Positions 47,299 to 59,780 are shown, counted from the first letter of the stretch. The stretch is 64,000 nt of DNA from Bilabrum cf. latius (GCA_965178125.1 OZ237758.1:620001-684000); one strand, 5' to 3'. The notes: generated by a model from the sequence alone, not told the origin. Numbers and translations: made by a program.

Positions 47299-49606
47299 AT
47301 GAAATTCTCCACTTTCGGCATAGCTGTTGCAGTTCCCCTATTGTGTGGGAACTTGGCGCGGGGAGCTCCCGTCCTTGACATAGGCACTGTAGGCCCAATC
47401 CTCGGCCCTTCTGGCAAGCCTATGAATCTGCTGTACATCATCTGTGACGATCTTCGGCCGCAACTGGAACCTTACAATATCTCAGAGTGAGTTGAATGGC
47501 AAGACGGATTGTGGTTGCGCTGGAGAGCCGTGCGGCATCGCTGCGTTTGGTCAGCAGCAAGACTATGGCTGGGCGCTCTTGTACCGTTGAATTCGCAGCC
47601 CCGCGCATGTAAAAACACCAAACCTGGCCAAGTTTGCAAAGTCAGCAACCATATTCAAGCGGGCTTACGTGCAGCAAGCCGTCTGTAGCCGTAAGATACC
47701 ATGCCTAGGAGTCACCGTGATCGTCGTGCAAGAACTGCAGGACGTGCACTGAATACTCGAACATTCCTGATCTCCCATCTCCTCTTGAGACATGTATCTC
47801 TTGCAATTGTCTTGTGTCTTGCAGCTTCACGAAACAGCTTCCTGTCCGGACGGCTGCCACAGAATACAAAGATCTGGAACTTCAAGGGCTCATTCCGAAC
47901 CACCAATGCCAGCTGGGTTACGATGCCCCAATACTTCAAGGACAAGCTGGGCTATCTCACAAATGAGCAGGGCAAGGTGTTTCACCCTGGCCATCCGGCG
48001 AAGTGAGGTCGCCCCAGCCACGCACCGCTAGAGCTGCGAAGCGCTGATGCTGGCGTGTCCGCCTGCCTCTGTCGAGCGCAACTGCGACACGTTTCTTAGC
48101 TGCTTTACTTTAGCCAAGCATGAGCCATAGTAAATACATCCTCGCAGTGAGGACGAGCCGTACAGCTGGACGCAGCCCAAGGACGGAGGCTTCCCGGCCT
48201 TCGACCCGAACCACCAGATCACTATCTGCGACAACCAGCCAGGCGATCCCCTGCAGCACCCCCTCAGCTGCGTGCTGCCAGAGAACAAGACAGTCGATCA
48301 CGTCCTGGCACAGTCCACAATCTCTCGCCTGCAGATCCTCGCCGAGAGACAGCGATCAGGCAAGGACACCAGGCCATGGGCCACCTTCCACGGCGCCCTC
48401 AAGCCGCACCCTTTCTGGGCGCTGCCCCAGTGGGCCTTCGACGAGTACCCCAGGGAACAAGTGCCTCTCCCCAAGCACATCGAGTGGATCGACAACGAGC
48501 CAGATCTGCCCTACCCCGAGTACTACTCATGCCACTCGATCGATGCTAGGAGCGAGGTGGCCGACAACAACCTCACCATCCTCCCGTACAAGCCGCTGCC
48601 CGACGACATCATCCGCAAGGTGCGGCAGGGTTACTTTGCAGGCGTAACGCACCTGGACCGCATGCTTGGCTCTATACTCGACGAGCTGGAGAGGCTGGGA
48701 CTGGAGAACGAGACGATCGTGTCTCTGCACGGAGATCACGGCTGGTGTGAGTATCGTATGCTGGCATGCTATTGTGACATATCACCTGATTGAGGTTATT
48801 TTAGCCTTCCAGTCATAGTTAATGGAGAGACTGTCGTAGGGAAACTAATACCTCGTGGTTGGAACTTAACTTGTCGTAGTCTGCGCACTTGTTGTCTCTA
48901 TTGAAACCCCAATGTCTCCCCCCTCGCAGCTCTCGGCGAGAACGCAATGTTCTGCAAGCAATCCACCACCGAGCTGCAGACTCGCACCCCGTGGATGATC
49001 CGCGTGCCTGGTCACACCAACGGGGGCGTGGTGGAGGACCCCGTCGAGATCGTGGACGCCTATGCCACCCTGGCTGACCTGGCTGCGGGTGCTGACGCGC
49101 ACTAGGACGAGGGCATCGACAGCAAGTCGCTGGCACGCGTGGTGCTGGATCCCACCCTGCCTGTCCCGGGGCCGATCCCGGGCAAAGAGGCGGTGGCGTT
49201 CAGCGTGTACCCCAGGTGCGAGAACGCCTCACTGGACGAGCTGGCAGCGGAGATCCCAGGCGAGCCCTCGATGGCCAGCTTGCGCGCCATTTTGCCGCCA
49301 GGGACGCCCGTGGGATACAACAACCCATGCACTGGCGTACCGCGGGAGCAATTCACGCACATGGGGCTGACTGTGCGCTCCAAGGACTGGAGGTACACGG
49401 AGTATCGGCACTGGGACGGTGGCAAGCTGGCTCCCAAGTTCAGCGTGGAGCCGGCGTCCGTGCAGCTGTACGACCACCGGGAGGACGACTGCACGAGCTT
49501 CGACGAGAACGGGGAGCAGTCGAATGTGGCAAAGGACCCGCAGTACGACAGCGTGGTGAACGAGCTGAAGGATCTGCTCAGGATCCGGTTCGACAAGGGA
49601 GCGTGA
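47299..49606 (+). CDS. Iduronate-2-sulfatase-like sulfatase, copy 1
   Basis: Five exons: 47299..47486, 47599..47690, 47825..48002, 48148..48746 and 48930..49606; 577 aa, TGA. A signal peptide (MKFSTFGIAVAVPLLCGNLA) precedes the sulfatase fold. Metal-binding Asp residues are in LYIICDDLRPQL. The active-site motif CSPSR is rebuilt across intron 2 (AYVQQAVCSPSRNSFLSGR), so the Cys would be converted to formylglycine. SLHGDHGW plus SLGENAMFCK is the second metal/substrate block, as in human IDS. Such enzymes hydrolyse sulfate esters of polysaccharides, extracellularly or in lysosomes. One in-frame TAG at 49103 (GADAH-TAG-DEGIDSK) is shared with copy 2. The copy is inverted relative to copy 2, about 8 kb away. 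Confidence 0.92.
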
Positions 49607-49780
49607 TACGTGAATGCACGATGACACGAACATAATTCAGAGTAGGATCCGATTGACAGCTGATGCCGACGATTGTGTTAAGTTTTGATATCTGATTGCT
49701 AGAACACAACTGGATGTATCAAATTATCACTGGCTGGCACTCATGCGCCATTCCTGAAAGAGGCAAGCAACGAGACCAGC

Positions 49781-51758
49781 TCACACCACGGTGGTCTGCA
49801 TCTCGCAGGCGTTGCCCGTGTAGCCCTCGTAGCACTCGCACGTGCCTGCGCCGCGGTTGCACTCTCCCCTGCCAGAGCACTCGATGTTTTCGATGTCGAC
49901 GTTGTCGAAACCGATGCCGGCGACGTTGTTCACCATGTTGGGGGTCTGGTCCGTAACCTCGCACGACCCCGGTAGGTAGAATACAGCCGCGCCCAAGTGT
50001 CTGTCCTAAGCCGTCACGGAGGCAAACTTCAGGTAAGTGTTGGGGATGAACTTCGTGATGTCGAACTTATCCTTGTTTGCGCTGGTGAGCTTGCCGGCGT
50101 ACTGGTAAGGGTATGTGGCGTCGTCGATGTTGTCGACGTGGGGCTTGCGCAGGTAGCTAGTGGCCGTCAGCTCGTTGTCAGAGGCAGTGTCGAAGAGACC
50201 CATGCCGTAGGCAGCGCCAGCATCGGTACCGCTGATGTCTCCGGACCCCATGGTTGCGATCCAGATCTCGTGGTGCTCCCCTGCAGCGGTCGTGTCAGTG
50301 TCCTTGGCGATGATCCATAGGCCGGCCGACGGCTGGTTCACCACCGGGGTGCAAGAGGCGCCCGTGGGGCAGGACAGCACGGAGTCCTCGTGCACGGCGA
50401 CCCACGAGTCCGTGGCGGTGGTGGCGTCGTCCGCGAGGGTTGCCTTGAGGGCGGAGGGGTTCACCCTGGAGAGCTGCTGGGTGGCCACGGTGTCGCCGTC
50501 TGCGTAGTGCATCTCGTATACGGACGCCATGTACGACTGGCGCTCGCGGGGCTGGCAGCCTGCGGTGGCGCACACGTTGGGCCAGCTGCAGCTGAGCAGC
50601 TTTTGCCTGCCGTATAGGTTCTGCTGGTTCTTGAGGTGGTGGAAGGTGACCTTGTAGGCGTTGGTGAGCACCGTGTTTTGCGCGTTGCTGTCCGTGTTGG
50701 AGATCCCCTCGTGGGATACCGTCACGTCGCGCATCGCAAAGTTGGGGAGGGACTCGAGTGCCGCCTCGACGCGTCGTGCGGCGTCACTGTCGGTGCCTGT
50801 CAGGGCCACCAGGGTTGAGCCAGCAAAGGAGCTCGTAGTGGCGGCGTCCTAGTCTCCCCACGCGCCCTCAATGCGACGGGTGGAGAAGTTCTGCCCGAGG
50901 TAGTCTTCGAAAGAGAGAGAAAACTCGTCGTTGACAATGCCGGCCACGGTGGAGGACTCGGTCTCGTCGACTGCGAACGAGAACTTGATCTGCTGCACCA
51001 TCTCCACAGTGTCGTCGCGCTCGCACACCGTCACTGGATCGTCGCCGAATGGGCAATTGCGAAGGGAGCAGTCCGATCCGAACCAGCCGCCATCACACAC
51101 GCAACTCTGGAGTGAAGTCTCGTCCCAGCTCAGCGTGCTGTCCTGCACAAAGTTGGGCAGGTCCTGCAGCATCCGGCACACGCCGTGCCCACTGCAGTCA
51201 TTCGGGCATTCCAAACGTTCGCAAGCAGATCCAGTAAACCCTGCCTCGCACTGGCACGTGCCGGAACCCCTGTCGCAAGTACCGCGGTTCCCGCACTCCG
51301 CGTATTGATGAGGCGAAGTTGCGTCGTTCAGCGCCCAGGCATCTGTTTCAGGCTGCGAAAAGAAGCGCGTGATAAAGAGAGGGAATATTTGTTCGACTCG
51401 AATGCGTACGATTGTTTATATGCTTCCCAGTGGCTAGCTGGGGCTTCTTAGTTTGCAGCGCCACAGCGAGGCAGCGGAGCGCCCGCGCACTCACGCAAGC
51501 TCTTTGCGAGCAGTCAGCCCCCTGATATCCACGCCAGCACAAGCAAATATCATCAGCATAGCAATCTCCGTGCCCGGAGCAAGAGTTTGCTGCGTTTGTC
51601 GAACGTTAGAGGGGAAGAGGTGAATACTAGTGCATGGAGCTGAGCACCGGGTTCCGAGATTTCTGAAATCAGCATGCCAGCGGCGGGCATATCATCTCAC
51701 GGCATCTTGCATATGCAACAGTAGCAGCAAGCGCTGCAATCGTGGCAATACTACGCAT
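49781..51758 (-). CDS. Secreted EGF-like/tenascin-type repeat protein A
   Basis: Exons 51758..51701, 51589..51495 and 51352..49781, with phases consistent; 574 aa, TGA. Exon 1 encodes a signal peptide (MRSIATIAALAATVAYARC). EGF-like modules follow: NSCSGHGDCYADDICLCWRG, CGNRGTCDRGSGTCQCEAGF, CPNDCSGHGVC and CVCDGGWFGSDCSLRNCPFG. A C-terminal one reads CSGRGECNRGAGTCECYEGY. Between them is a region of about 370 residues of unknown fold. TAGs are at 50849 and 50006, in an otherwise open frame. Proteins of this architecture are common in stramenopiles, haptophytes and similar algae and are thought to be cell-surface or matrix proteins. It is divergently paired with a paralogue on the other strand. 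Confidence 0.85.
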
Positions 51759-51911
51759 GGTTTGTAGTTTTGGCTGTGGAGCAGCGCCACTGCCAGCACA
51801 CATGGGAGAGTTTGAATTGATCGGATCAGCATTTGCCGAATTTCGATGATTTGGGGACGGGCGAGGCGAGCACGACCTTCGCTACTACTGCAGCGGGTCC
51901 AAATTCTAAAC
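51759..51911. promoter_or_regulatory. Divergent promoter region between the two EGF-like genes
   Basis: 153 bp between two start codons of paralogous genes with exon 1 of identical length (58 nt). Co-expression is likely; this is inferred from arrangement. Confidence 0.45.
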
Positions 51912-53698
51912 ATGAGAACCGTAGCAGCAGCGATTGCCATTCTAGGTGGATATGTTTTGGCTGAATGCCGTGAGGTTCTTTCTTTGGTTGCTCCCCGAAC
52001 CGCCGAGCCGTCCTTCTTGCTTTTCACACCGCGCGCGCGCTCGGATGTTTTCGATCGACGACAACTATTTCGCAGCAAACGCATGCTCAGGACATGGTAC
52101 TTGCGGTTCCAATGACATGTGCAACTGGTGAGGGAATGCATTCACGTCGAATTGCCAGAGCTCGTCGAGCTCCTGCATCGAACGCTGAATCTCCTCGCGC
52201 TTTCATGCATCGCAGCTTTGACAACTGGATCGCTGCAGATTGCTCTGAGCGAGTATGCCCATTTGGTCTTAGTTGGGCCGACTCTGCCCGCGGCGATTTG
52301 AACCACGACGGGCAGATCGTGTCGGGTGAGCCGACATCCAAGCAGCGAACGCCAGAAACTAGACAAATCCAAATCGGCTCCCAAATGTAGCAACTCCTAC
52401 GCATGCAATTATAATGTTTTGCAGACTACTCGGGCTACACTAGCCCCGCGAACTACCACTTCAGGGATGCTGACAAGCGGTACAACAACCTCGTTGAGGC
52501 TCCGCTCGGTTACTACATGACCCAGTGGTCGAACAAGATCGAGTATGAGTACTTCCCGCTGCTGGAGGGTAGCCAAGACGCGACTACCTCGGACCAGCTG
52601 GGCTTTTTCGAGGGTGCCGACAACGAGAATCTTGGTGGCGTCGGGCAGGCCCGATCGGGCGAGGCCCATTTTTACGCCGAGTGCTCGAACCGGGGCTCGT
52701 GCGATCGCAGCTCTGGCGTGTGCTCTTGTTTTGACGGCTTCCAAGGCTCTTCATGCCAGCGCGCGACATGCCCGAACGATTGCTCCGGCCACGGCTCGTG
52801 CCTGAACCTGCGCAACATTGCCCAGGGCACCTCGCTGTCAACACGCGGGCGCAACTACCGGGCAGTCAGCTACTACAACAGCTACACTTCCTTTACTGGT
52901 GTAGACACCGCATTCGAGTACAACCTTTGGGATGCCGACAAGCAGCAGGCGTGCGTGTGCGACAATGGCTACTTCGGCCCCGACTGCTCGCAGCGAGAGT
53001 GCCCCCGCGGAGCCGACCCCCTGACCGTGTCCAAGTACCACTGCGGCAACAGCCCCTGCACCTCGGAGCTCCAGGCCATCCACATCAGGCACCCCGCCAG
53101 CGCGGAGGGAGTCTTCACCCGCCTCGCGTACGTTGACGTGTATGGCGACGGCGTCACGGTCATCTACAGCGAGCCATTCCTGATGCTGCCCGGCCGCCCC
53201 GCCCAGACGTACGCGGACCAGGTGCAGATTGCCCTCCAGTCCTTCCCCAACAACGTCGTCGCTGGCGTGAACGTGACCGTGTCCAACTTTTACGACGGCA
53301 GCACCTCGGCCGTGGTGGGCGCCTACCCGTAGAACCAGCGCCTGAGCACCGCGGGCGACGTGATAGAGCTCCGCGTCGACTTCCGCTACGGCCCCCAGGG
53401 CAACGTGAACGCCCTGCAGATCGTGCAGTACTACCCCAACGGAGGCGCGCCAAGCACCCCGCTGCAGTACAACAGCTGGGCTCTCGACAGCTCGGGTGCC
53501 AAGGCCAGCGCGTCCACCGGCGGCGACAACCGCCCCAGCTACCTGGACGGCTCTGCAGAGCTCATGCCCAAGGACGGCAACCGCCCCAACACCATCTGCT
53601 CGGGCCGCGGGCTGTGCGACTTCAACAACGGAGAGTGCCAGTGCTTCTCGGGCTACACTGGAGTCAACTGCGGGCAGCAAAACGCCCTGGCCGCATGA
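51912..53698 (+). CDS. Secreted EGF-like/tenascin-type repeat protein B
   Basis: Exons 51912..51969, 52076..52127, 52216..52325 and 52425..53698; 497 aa, TGA. Exon 1 encodes a signal peptide (MRTVAAAIAILGGYVLAEC). Modules include ACSGHGTCGSNDMCNC, ECSNRGSCDRSSGVCSCFDG, CPNDCSGHGSC, CVCDNGYFGPDCSQRECPRG and a final CSGRGLCDFNNGECQCFSGY. A single TAG at 53330 (VVGAYP-TAG-NQRLST) separates two parts of the same frame. It shares exon 1 length, phase and module order with protein A but has an extra intron, so the pair arose by an old inverted duplication. A cell-surface or extracellular role is inferred. Confidence 0.87.
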
Positions 53699-53907
53699 AG
53701 CAAGTCTGCAACAAGGATTCCGAATTGATACAAGCGCGGATGATGACGTTGGATTGATACCACATATTTCGACATTTCAGGGTTCTAGATACGGTGACAA
53801 TCTCAGATTCTATCCCGTGCATACTGGGTCCAACGCAGCTTGCTGACCAACGCCCCGCCACTAAATAGTATGTACCGTTCCTCCCAGATGATCGCTAATG
53901 CAATCCA

Positions 53908-56900
53908 TTACTGGCGGCCCTGGCGGAAATCGTTGCTCGCCTTGTCCTCGCCACTCGCTGCATTGCCGCCATCGGACGCCATCTACCGCATGAGAGGCCC
54001 GTGGCCTCGCCACACGCCGTCCGTCCCAGAAGCCACGTCCTTGGCCTCCCCACCGCACCACTCCTGCCAACCCACTCGGGGAGGAGGATTCACACCGCAG
54101 CGTGAGCTGAACTGCCCAGTCTCATTAAGAGCAGAGACATCGCAGAATGCCCCGTACTCGGAGTGCATCTGTCTCGCCAAGTCAACGCAGTCTCTTACTC
54201 GCTCCGGCGTTGATGGGTGGGTCCTGTAGTACTCTGCTATGTCTTTGTCCAGCTTCTTGCCATCGGTGCGCTCCCCCTACTTCAGTGCCTCCATCACGCT
54301 CAGCGCCCGGGGCAGGCTGAGCGGATCCATGCACGCCCTTGTCAGGATCGCAACCCCGATCTTGTCAGCCTCACGCTCGTGCTGCCTCGAGAGCGGCAGC
54401 ATCATACCCAGCTGCAGCATGTCGGATACTACCTTGGGGTCCAGTGCCATCCCGAACAGCCGAACCAGTGCGAAGAACGGCATCCACGCGAAGTTCTCCG
54501 TCACATGGCTGGCGAGATCGTGGCCTAGCTCGTGCGCGAGGATGCCTGCAAGCAGAGCAGCTGCCTCCCTGTCGTGGTACTGCCTTGCTGGGTCCTCAGC
54601 CGGCACGGCCGACTGGACATCAGTCCCCCCAAAAATGCCCCAGATGCTTGCCAGCCGTCTGTAGAGCTGCTTGATGCCGGCATTGGATAGAGCAGCAGCC
54701 GCGCTTTCTTCTTCTTGCTGCAGCAATCGAAGCAAACCAGCGTAAGCTGTGACAGCACCTCCAATGCCACACGTCGCATTGATGTGAGGCGTGTCGACCA
54801 CAAAGTACGCCATCCGTGCCGGGCTACCAGCTCTCCCGAGCAGCTTCTCGTCAGCAGTTGCAGTCCTCGGCAGCGTGGAAAGCCCCTGCTGTGCCAGCTG
54901 GTGCAGCACCCGCTCCCTATAAATGGAGTCTGAGCCGCTGTCGTCGGGCTCATGTGCTGACAGGTTGCCAGACACGAGATACTCTAGCAGCTCGGTGAGC
55001 ATCACCCGATCGGCGACCTGAAACGCTGCGGATCCTTTGGTCTGCTGCAGCTACGGAGCGCCGTCTTTGGCGCCGCTGCTCGCGCCTGATGCCTCGGCGG
55101 CAGCGTGCTGCGTACCAGATCGTGTGGCAGTCCGCTTCTCTGCTACCTGCCTCAAATCATGCGGCTTGTGGCCCAGCGATGCCGCCGCCAATTCAAGCCT
55201 GGACCCGATCCTCTCGATAAAGCGCACCGTGGGATCGAAAGCAGGAAGGATGCGGGCCTCGTCTGGTCCCCTGGATGACCAAAAAGGGTGCTGAGCGGGC
55301 GAGCGCCCCGCGATATCACAGTGGGCGGCCACACCGCACGGCACCTTGCCCTCTCCCAGCAGTCGCGCTGCCTCAGCTTGTTCATAAATCACGGAATTCC
55401 ACTCGATTGGATCCATGCCCTTGCTCCCCTCCAGCTGGGCAGGTAAGTAGTTGGAAGCTGCGACCTGCAGCAGGCTAACAGCCTCTTGGTAGCACTTCAG
55501 TTTCTCGACTGGTTCATCGTGATCGTCTCTGGCTGGTCCACTGGCAGGCACTGCACTGGCAGCACCCTCCTTCATGTTGCCGCCACTCTTTGCTGCTTTG
55601 CTATCGGCCATTTCTTCCAGTGCGGTTGCCGCCTCATCGGCGGGGGTCGGATCTTGCAGGGGCTGCATCTCGTGCTTGCCAGAGGCAATCGTGGCCATGC
55701 GTTGGCTGTCGCTGTCTGGGGCTGGCGGACCGCCACCGCCGGCAGAGTCCATTGACAGACTTGGTGGCTAACCGGCTGAACCATTCTACTCGGCAAGCAC
55801 GCGCTATCGATTCGTTCTCGAGCCACCCAGCCTATGGCCTAATTTGTGCTCACCGGTCTTGAGCGGTGGCACGGGGGGCCACAGCTCGGCACTTTCTGAT
55901 GGTGACCCAGCGTCGCTGGCACTGGAAACCCCCACGCCGTGTACGCACAGTGGCTTGAACCTTTGCCTGTCCATCTGCTTGGCAAAAGCGCTGAAAACGA
56001 AGAGCTCGGCTGGCTGCAATGCCTCCAGAGTCTCCATCTCCTCCTCAAAGGCATCTTTCGGAACATCCCCGCGGTTTCCTAAAGACACGCGCCGCAACGC
56101 ATCGCGCCGATACTCTGCGTCTGTCTTTGGCTGACTGGTCGTCGAAGAAGAAGAAGACTGCTGCTGCTGCTTGAGCGCCTAAAGCTCCCAGTCAAATCGT
56201 CGCGGCGCGCCGTCTCGCTACTGCTGCTGCTACTGACCCTGCGGGGGCGGGTGCCTCGCTCTGTGTTCCTTCGCGCACGCCAGAGTCTAACTCGCACATA
56301 CCTTGGCCACAGAGATTGCCCTGGTTGAACTTACCTCCACGAGCGCAGTGGCGAGGTGCTCCAGCCACCGCATGGCTTCCAGCACCTCCTGCTGCCTTGC
56401 CGTGGGGTCAGGGCACAGGTCCTCCTCCTTCGAGTCCTTTTCGCCCTGTGGGACCGATGGTGGAGTGCCGATAAATGAGCTGCGCACCGAGCCGAGCACT
56501 GCAGAGGTTCCTCCGGGCGTCCCATCTGACATGCTTGCTGCCGCTAGAAGAGGGCTCCAGGTGATCCCCAACTCCTCCAGCCGACCAGCAACAGCCTGCC
56601 AGTGCTCACCGACCCCACTTTGGGAGCCTGGGGCAGTTAAAGAGGACTAGGTTTTGCCGGTAGACGTGTTTCCGCTGGCTGGAGTTCGACTCTACGGCTC
56701 CAAGAGCTCTGGATGGATGGATGCTTGCCATGCCCCGATCGTAGCCGAAGCGGCCAACTCTGGCCAGGCCCTGCTACCCGCTATAAGATGTACCAAGAAT
56801 TGAGCCTTTCTGTTGCTAGGATCGGAATAACCTTCGTGCGCCCAAGCTGCGACCTTTCTTGCTCGCACCAGAAGGGCATGCTCCTCGGAAGTCAAGGACA

Positions 56901-57045
56901 CAGCTTGCTGTTGTATGACAGCAGTGGCGAGGCGAGCGTAAAGCCTAGCTAATTGTTCCCAGTTGTCTACCAGCACGAGATGATGCCAGTGCTTAATCTA
57001 CTTCTAGCGATCCACTTCTACGATAAAGCTCCCGACAGAGTTCAT
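53908..57045 (-). CDS. M48 family zinc metallopeptidase (OMA1-like) with long N-terminal extension
   Basis: One intronless frame of 1,045 aa, ATG 57045 to TAA (53908-53910), crossing 14 TAGs: 57004, 56998, 56692, 56647, 56287, 56230, 56218, 56179, 55804, 55786, 55768, 55051, 54277, 53983. The protease motif HELGHD (about residue 838) and the downstream HEREADKIG, with its third zinc ligand, are intact. THPSTPERV near the C-terminus is the family's 'STHPs...R' block. TAG 54277 lies between HEREADKIG and THPSTPERV (MEALK-TAG-GERTDG), so the domain is complete only if TAG is sense. The roughly 650-residue N-terminal part is helical and low-complexity, with a CAG/TAG glutamine tract, and is not recognised. 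OMA1-type enzymes cleave membrane proteins in mitochondria. No clear membrane helix was identified, so the location is open. The start codon is tentative. Confidence 0.82.
56218..56232 (-). repeat. Glutamine tract written with CAG and TAG codons
   Basis: In the coding strand of the M48 gene the frame reads GGT CAG TAG CAG CAG CAG TAG CGA. TAG alternates with CAG inside a trinucleotide tract. Confidence 0.9.
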
Positions 57046-57462
57046 CAGCCCTTTGGGCACTGGCATGAGTCTGGTGCGCTCTGTGACCGGTACCTAGTCA
57101 AGTGTAGCCGAAACAAACCAAATACTACTAGCTGTCAGTGACACCAGCAGTGCCCATCGACGCATCGCTACAACTCGCGGCGTACTCTCCTTCACTACGT
57201 GCAGTGTCTTTGCATGCATAGGCGTATACCACCTTGCAGACTTCATGCTTCGCGCTGTGCGCCTCAATACAAGATTAAAACGGACAAAGTTTCGCATGGA
57301 AAGCATTTAGATCGTCACTTTTGTTTGTTTTCGCACACGTAGATTTTGTGGGGTGTGATGACTGCTTGTCGAAGATCGCAAATTTGACAAATGGCCAGAT
57401 GCTCAAGGATATGCCTGCTGGCTTCCATCGCTTCACCCACTTTTTCGCGGTAGTCCGCCTCA
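57046..57462. other. Intergenic region upstream of the M48 gene
   Basis: 417 bp between the M48 start and the stop of sulfatase copy 2 (same strand). It is more AT-rich than the flanking genes and should hold the 3' UTR of the sulfatase and the M48 promoter. I see no other gene in it. Confidence 0.4.
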
Positions 57463-59780
57463 TCACGCTCCCTTGTCGAACCGGATCCTAAGCAGATCCT
57501 TCAGCTCGTTCACCACGCTGTCGTACTGCGGGTCCTTTGCCACATTCGACTGCTCCCCGTTCTCGTCGAAGCTCGTGCAGTCGTCCTCCCGGTGGTCGTA
57601 CAGCTGCACGGACGCCGGCTCCACGCTGAACTTGGGAGCCAGCTTGCCACCGTCCCAGTGCCGATACTCCGTGTACCTCCAGTCCTTGGAACGCACAGTT
57701 AGCCCCATGTGCGTGAATTGCTCCCGCGGCACTTGGATGCATGGGTTATTGTATCCCACGGGCGTCCCTGGTGGCAAAATGGCGCGCAAGCTGGCCATCG
57801 AGGGCTCGCCTGGGACCTCCGCTGCCAGCTCGTCCAGTGAGGCGTTCTCGCACCTGGGGTACACGCTGAACGCCACTGCCTCTTTGCCCGGGATCGGCCC
57901 TGGGACAGGCAGGGTGGGATCCAGCACCACGCGTGCCAGCGACTTGCTGTCGATGCCCTCGTCCTAGTGCGCGTCAGCACCCGCAGCCAGGTCAGCCAGG
58001 GTGGCATAGGCGTCCACGATCTCGACGGGGTCCTCCACCACGCCCCCGTTGGTGTGACCAGGCACGCGGATCATCCACGGGATGTGGGTCTGCAGCTCGG
58101 TGGTTGACATCTTGCAGAACATTGCGTTCTCGCCGAGAGCTGCGAAACGCAGTGTAAGTACACAAAAGTCGTAGCAAGCCAACATAGATGTAGCAAAACT
58201 TGAACATACGGGAGCGGCAATGCACAGCTACATTCAGGTCGCTTGCAATGCAAGGCAGGAAACGAACCAATGCCATGCCATAGACAATCATATTGAGTAG
58301 AGCGCAAGAGAAGTGTTGGCGGGCTAGCAATGACAAGTCCGTTTTGCTCACACCAGCCGTGATCTCCGTGAAGAGACACGATCGTCTCGTTCTCCAGTCC
58401 CAGCCTCTCCAGCTCGTCGAGTACAGAGCCAAGCATGCGATCCAGGTGCGTCACGCCCGCAAAGTAACCCTGCCGCACCTTGCGGATGATGTCGTCGGGC
58501 AGCGGCTTGTACGGGAGGATGGTGAGGTTGTTGTCGGCCACCTCGCTCCGAGCATCGATCGAGTCGCAGGAGTAGTACTCGGGGTAGGGCAGATCTGGCT
58601 CGTTGGTGATCCACTCCGTGTGCTTGGGGAGAGGCACTTGTTCCCTAGGGTACTCGTCGAAGGCCCACTGGGGCAGCGCCCAGAAAGGGTGTGGCTTGAG
58701 GGCGCCGTGGAAGGTGGCCCATGGCCTGGTGTCCTTGCCTGATCGCTGTCTCTCGGCGAGGATCTGCAGGCGAGAGATCGTGGACTGTGCCAGGACGTGA
58801 TCGACTGTCTTGTTCTCTGGCAGCACGCAGCTGAGGGGGTGCTGCAGGGGATCACCTGGCTGGTTGTCGCAGATAGTGATCTGGTGGTTCGGGTCGAAGG
58901 CCGGGAAGCCTCCGTCCTTGGGCTGCGTCCAGCTGTACGGCTCGTCCTCACTGCGAGGATGTGTTTACTACGGCTCATGCTTGGCTAAAGTAAAGCAGCT
59001 AAGAAACGTAGTGCAGTTGCGCTCGACAGAGGCAGGCGGACACGCCAGCATAAGCGCTTCGCAGCTCCAGCGGTGCGTGGCTGGGGCGACCTCACTTCGC
59101 CGGATGGCCAGGGTGAAATACCTTGCCCTGCTCATTTGTGAGATAGCCCAGCTTGTCCTTGAAGTATTGGGGCATCGTGACCCAGCTGGCATTGGTGGTT
59201 CGGAATGAGCCCTTGAAGTTCCAGATCTTTGTATTCTGTGGCAGCCGCCCGGACAGGAAGCTGTTTCGTGAGGCTGCGAGCACCTTGAGAATAGGGACAA
59301 TCAATACTTCAGCCAGAATTAAGGTGGAGTGGTGGAACCTTCGAACTTGATGCTACTATTACAGGTGGCGTAGCCGCGCAATGACTCTCAAGTAATCCAT
59401 CTCACGGCTGCAGACGGCTTGCTGCACGTAAGCCCGCTTGAATATGGTTGCTGACTTTGCAAACTTGGCCAGGTTTGGTGTTTTAACATGCGCGGGGCTG
59501 CGAGGCAAACGCGATGTAAGAAAGCTCCAATGTAATTTAGAATTTCTCTTTATAGGCGAAATTCAGCGGAAAGAAACGGAATGGCTCACTCTGAGATATT
59601 GTACGGTTCCAGTTGCGGCCGAAGATCGTCACAGATGATGTACAGCACGTTCATAGGCTTGCCAGACGGGCCAAGGATTGGGCCGACAGTGCCAACATCA
59701 AGGATCGACGATGCGGAAGCGAGAGCGCCACAAACAGCATAAGTCGCTACAGCAGATATAATTCTGTTTGCTGTAAACAT
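57463..59780 (-). CDS. Iduronate-2-sulfatase-like sulfatase, copy 2
   Basis: Five exons: 59780..59590, 59497..59406, 59273..59096, 58950..58352 and 58139..57463; 578 aa, TGA. Exons 2-5 have exactly the same lengths as in copy 1 (92, 178, 599, 677 nt). The signal peptide differs (MFTANRIISAVATYAVCGAL). Active-site CSPSR is again assembled across intron 2, and the LYIICDDLRPQL and SLHGDHGW metal-site blocks are kept. The protein is nearly identical to copy 1 from exon 3 onward, including the in-frame TAG at 57964. Intron 3 is almost identical between copies, whereas introns 1, 2 and 4 are not, which suggests patchy gene conversion. The same substrate class is expected. Confidence 0.92.
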
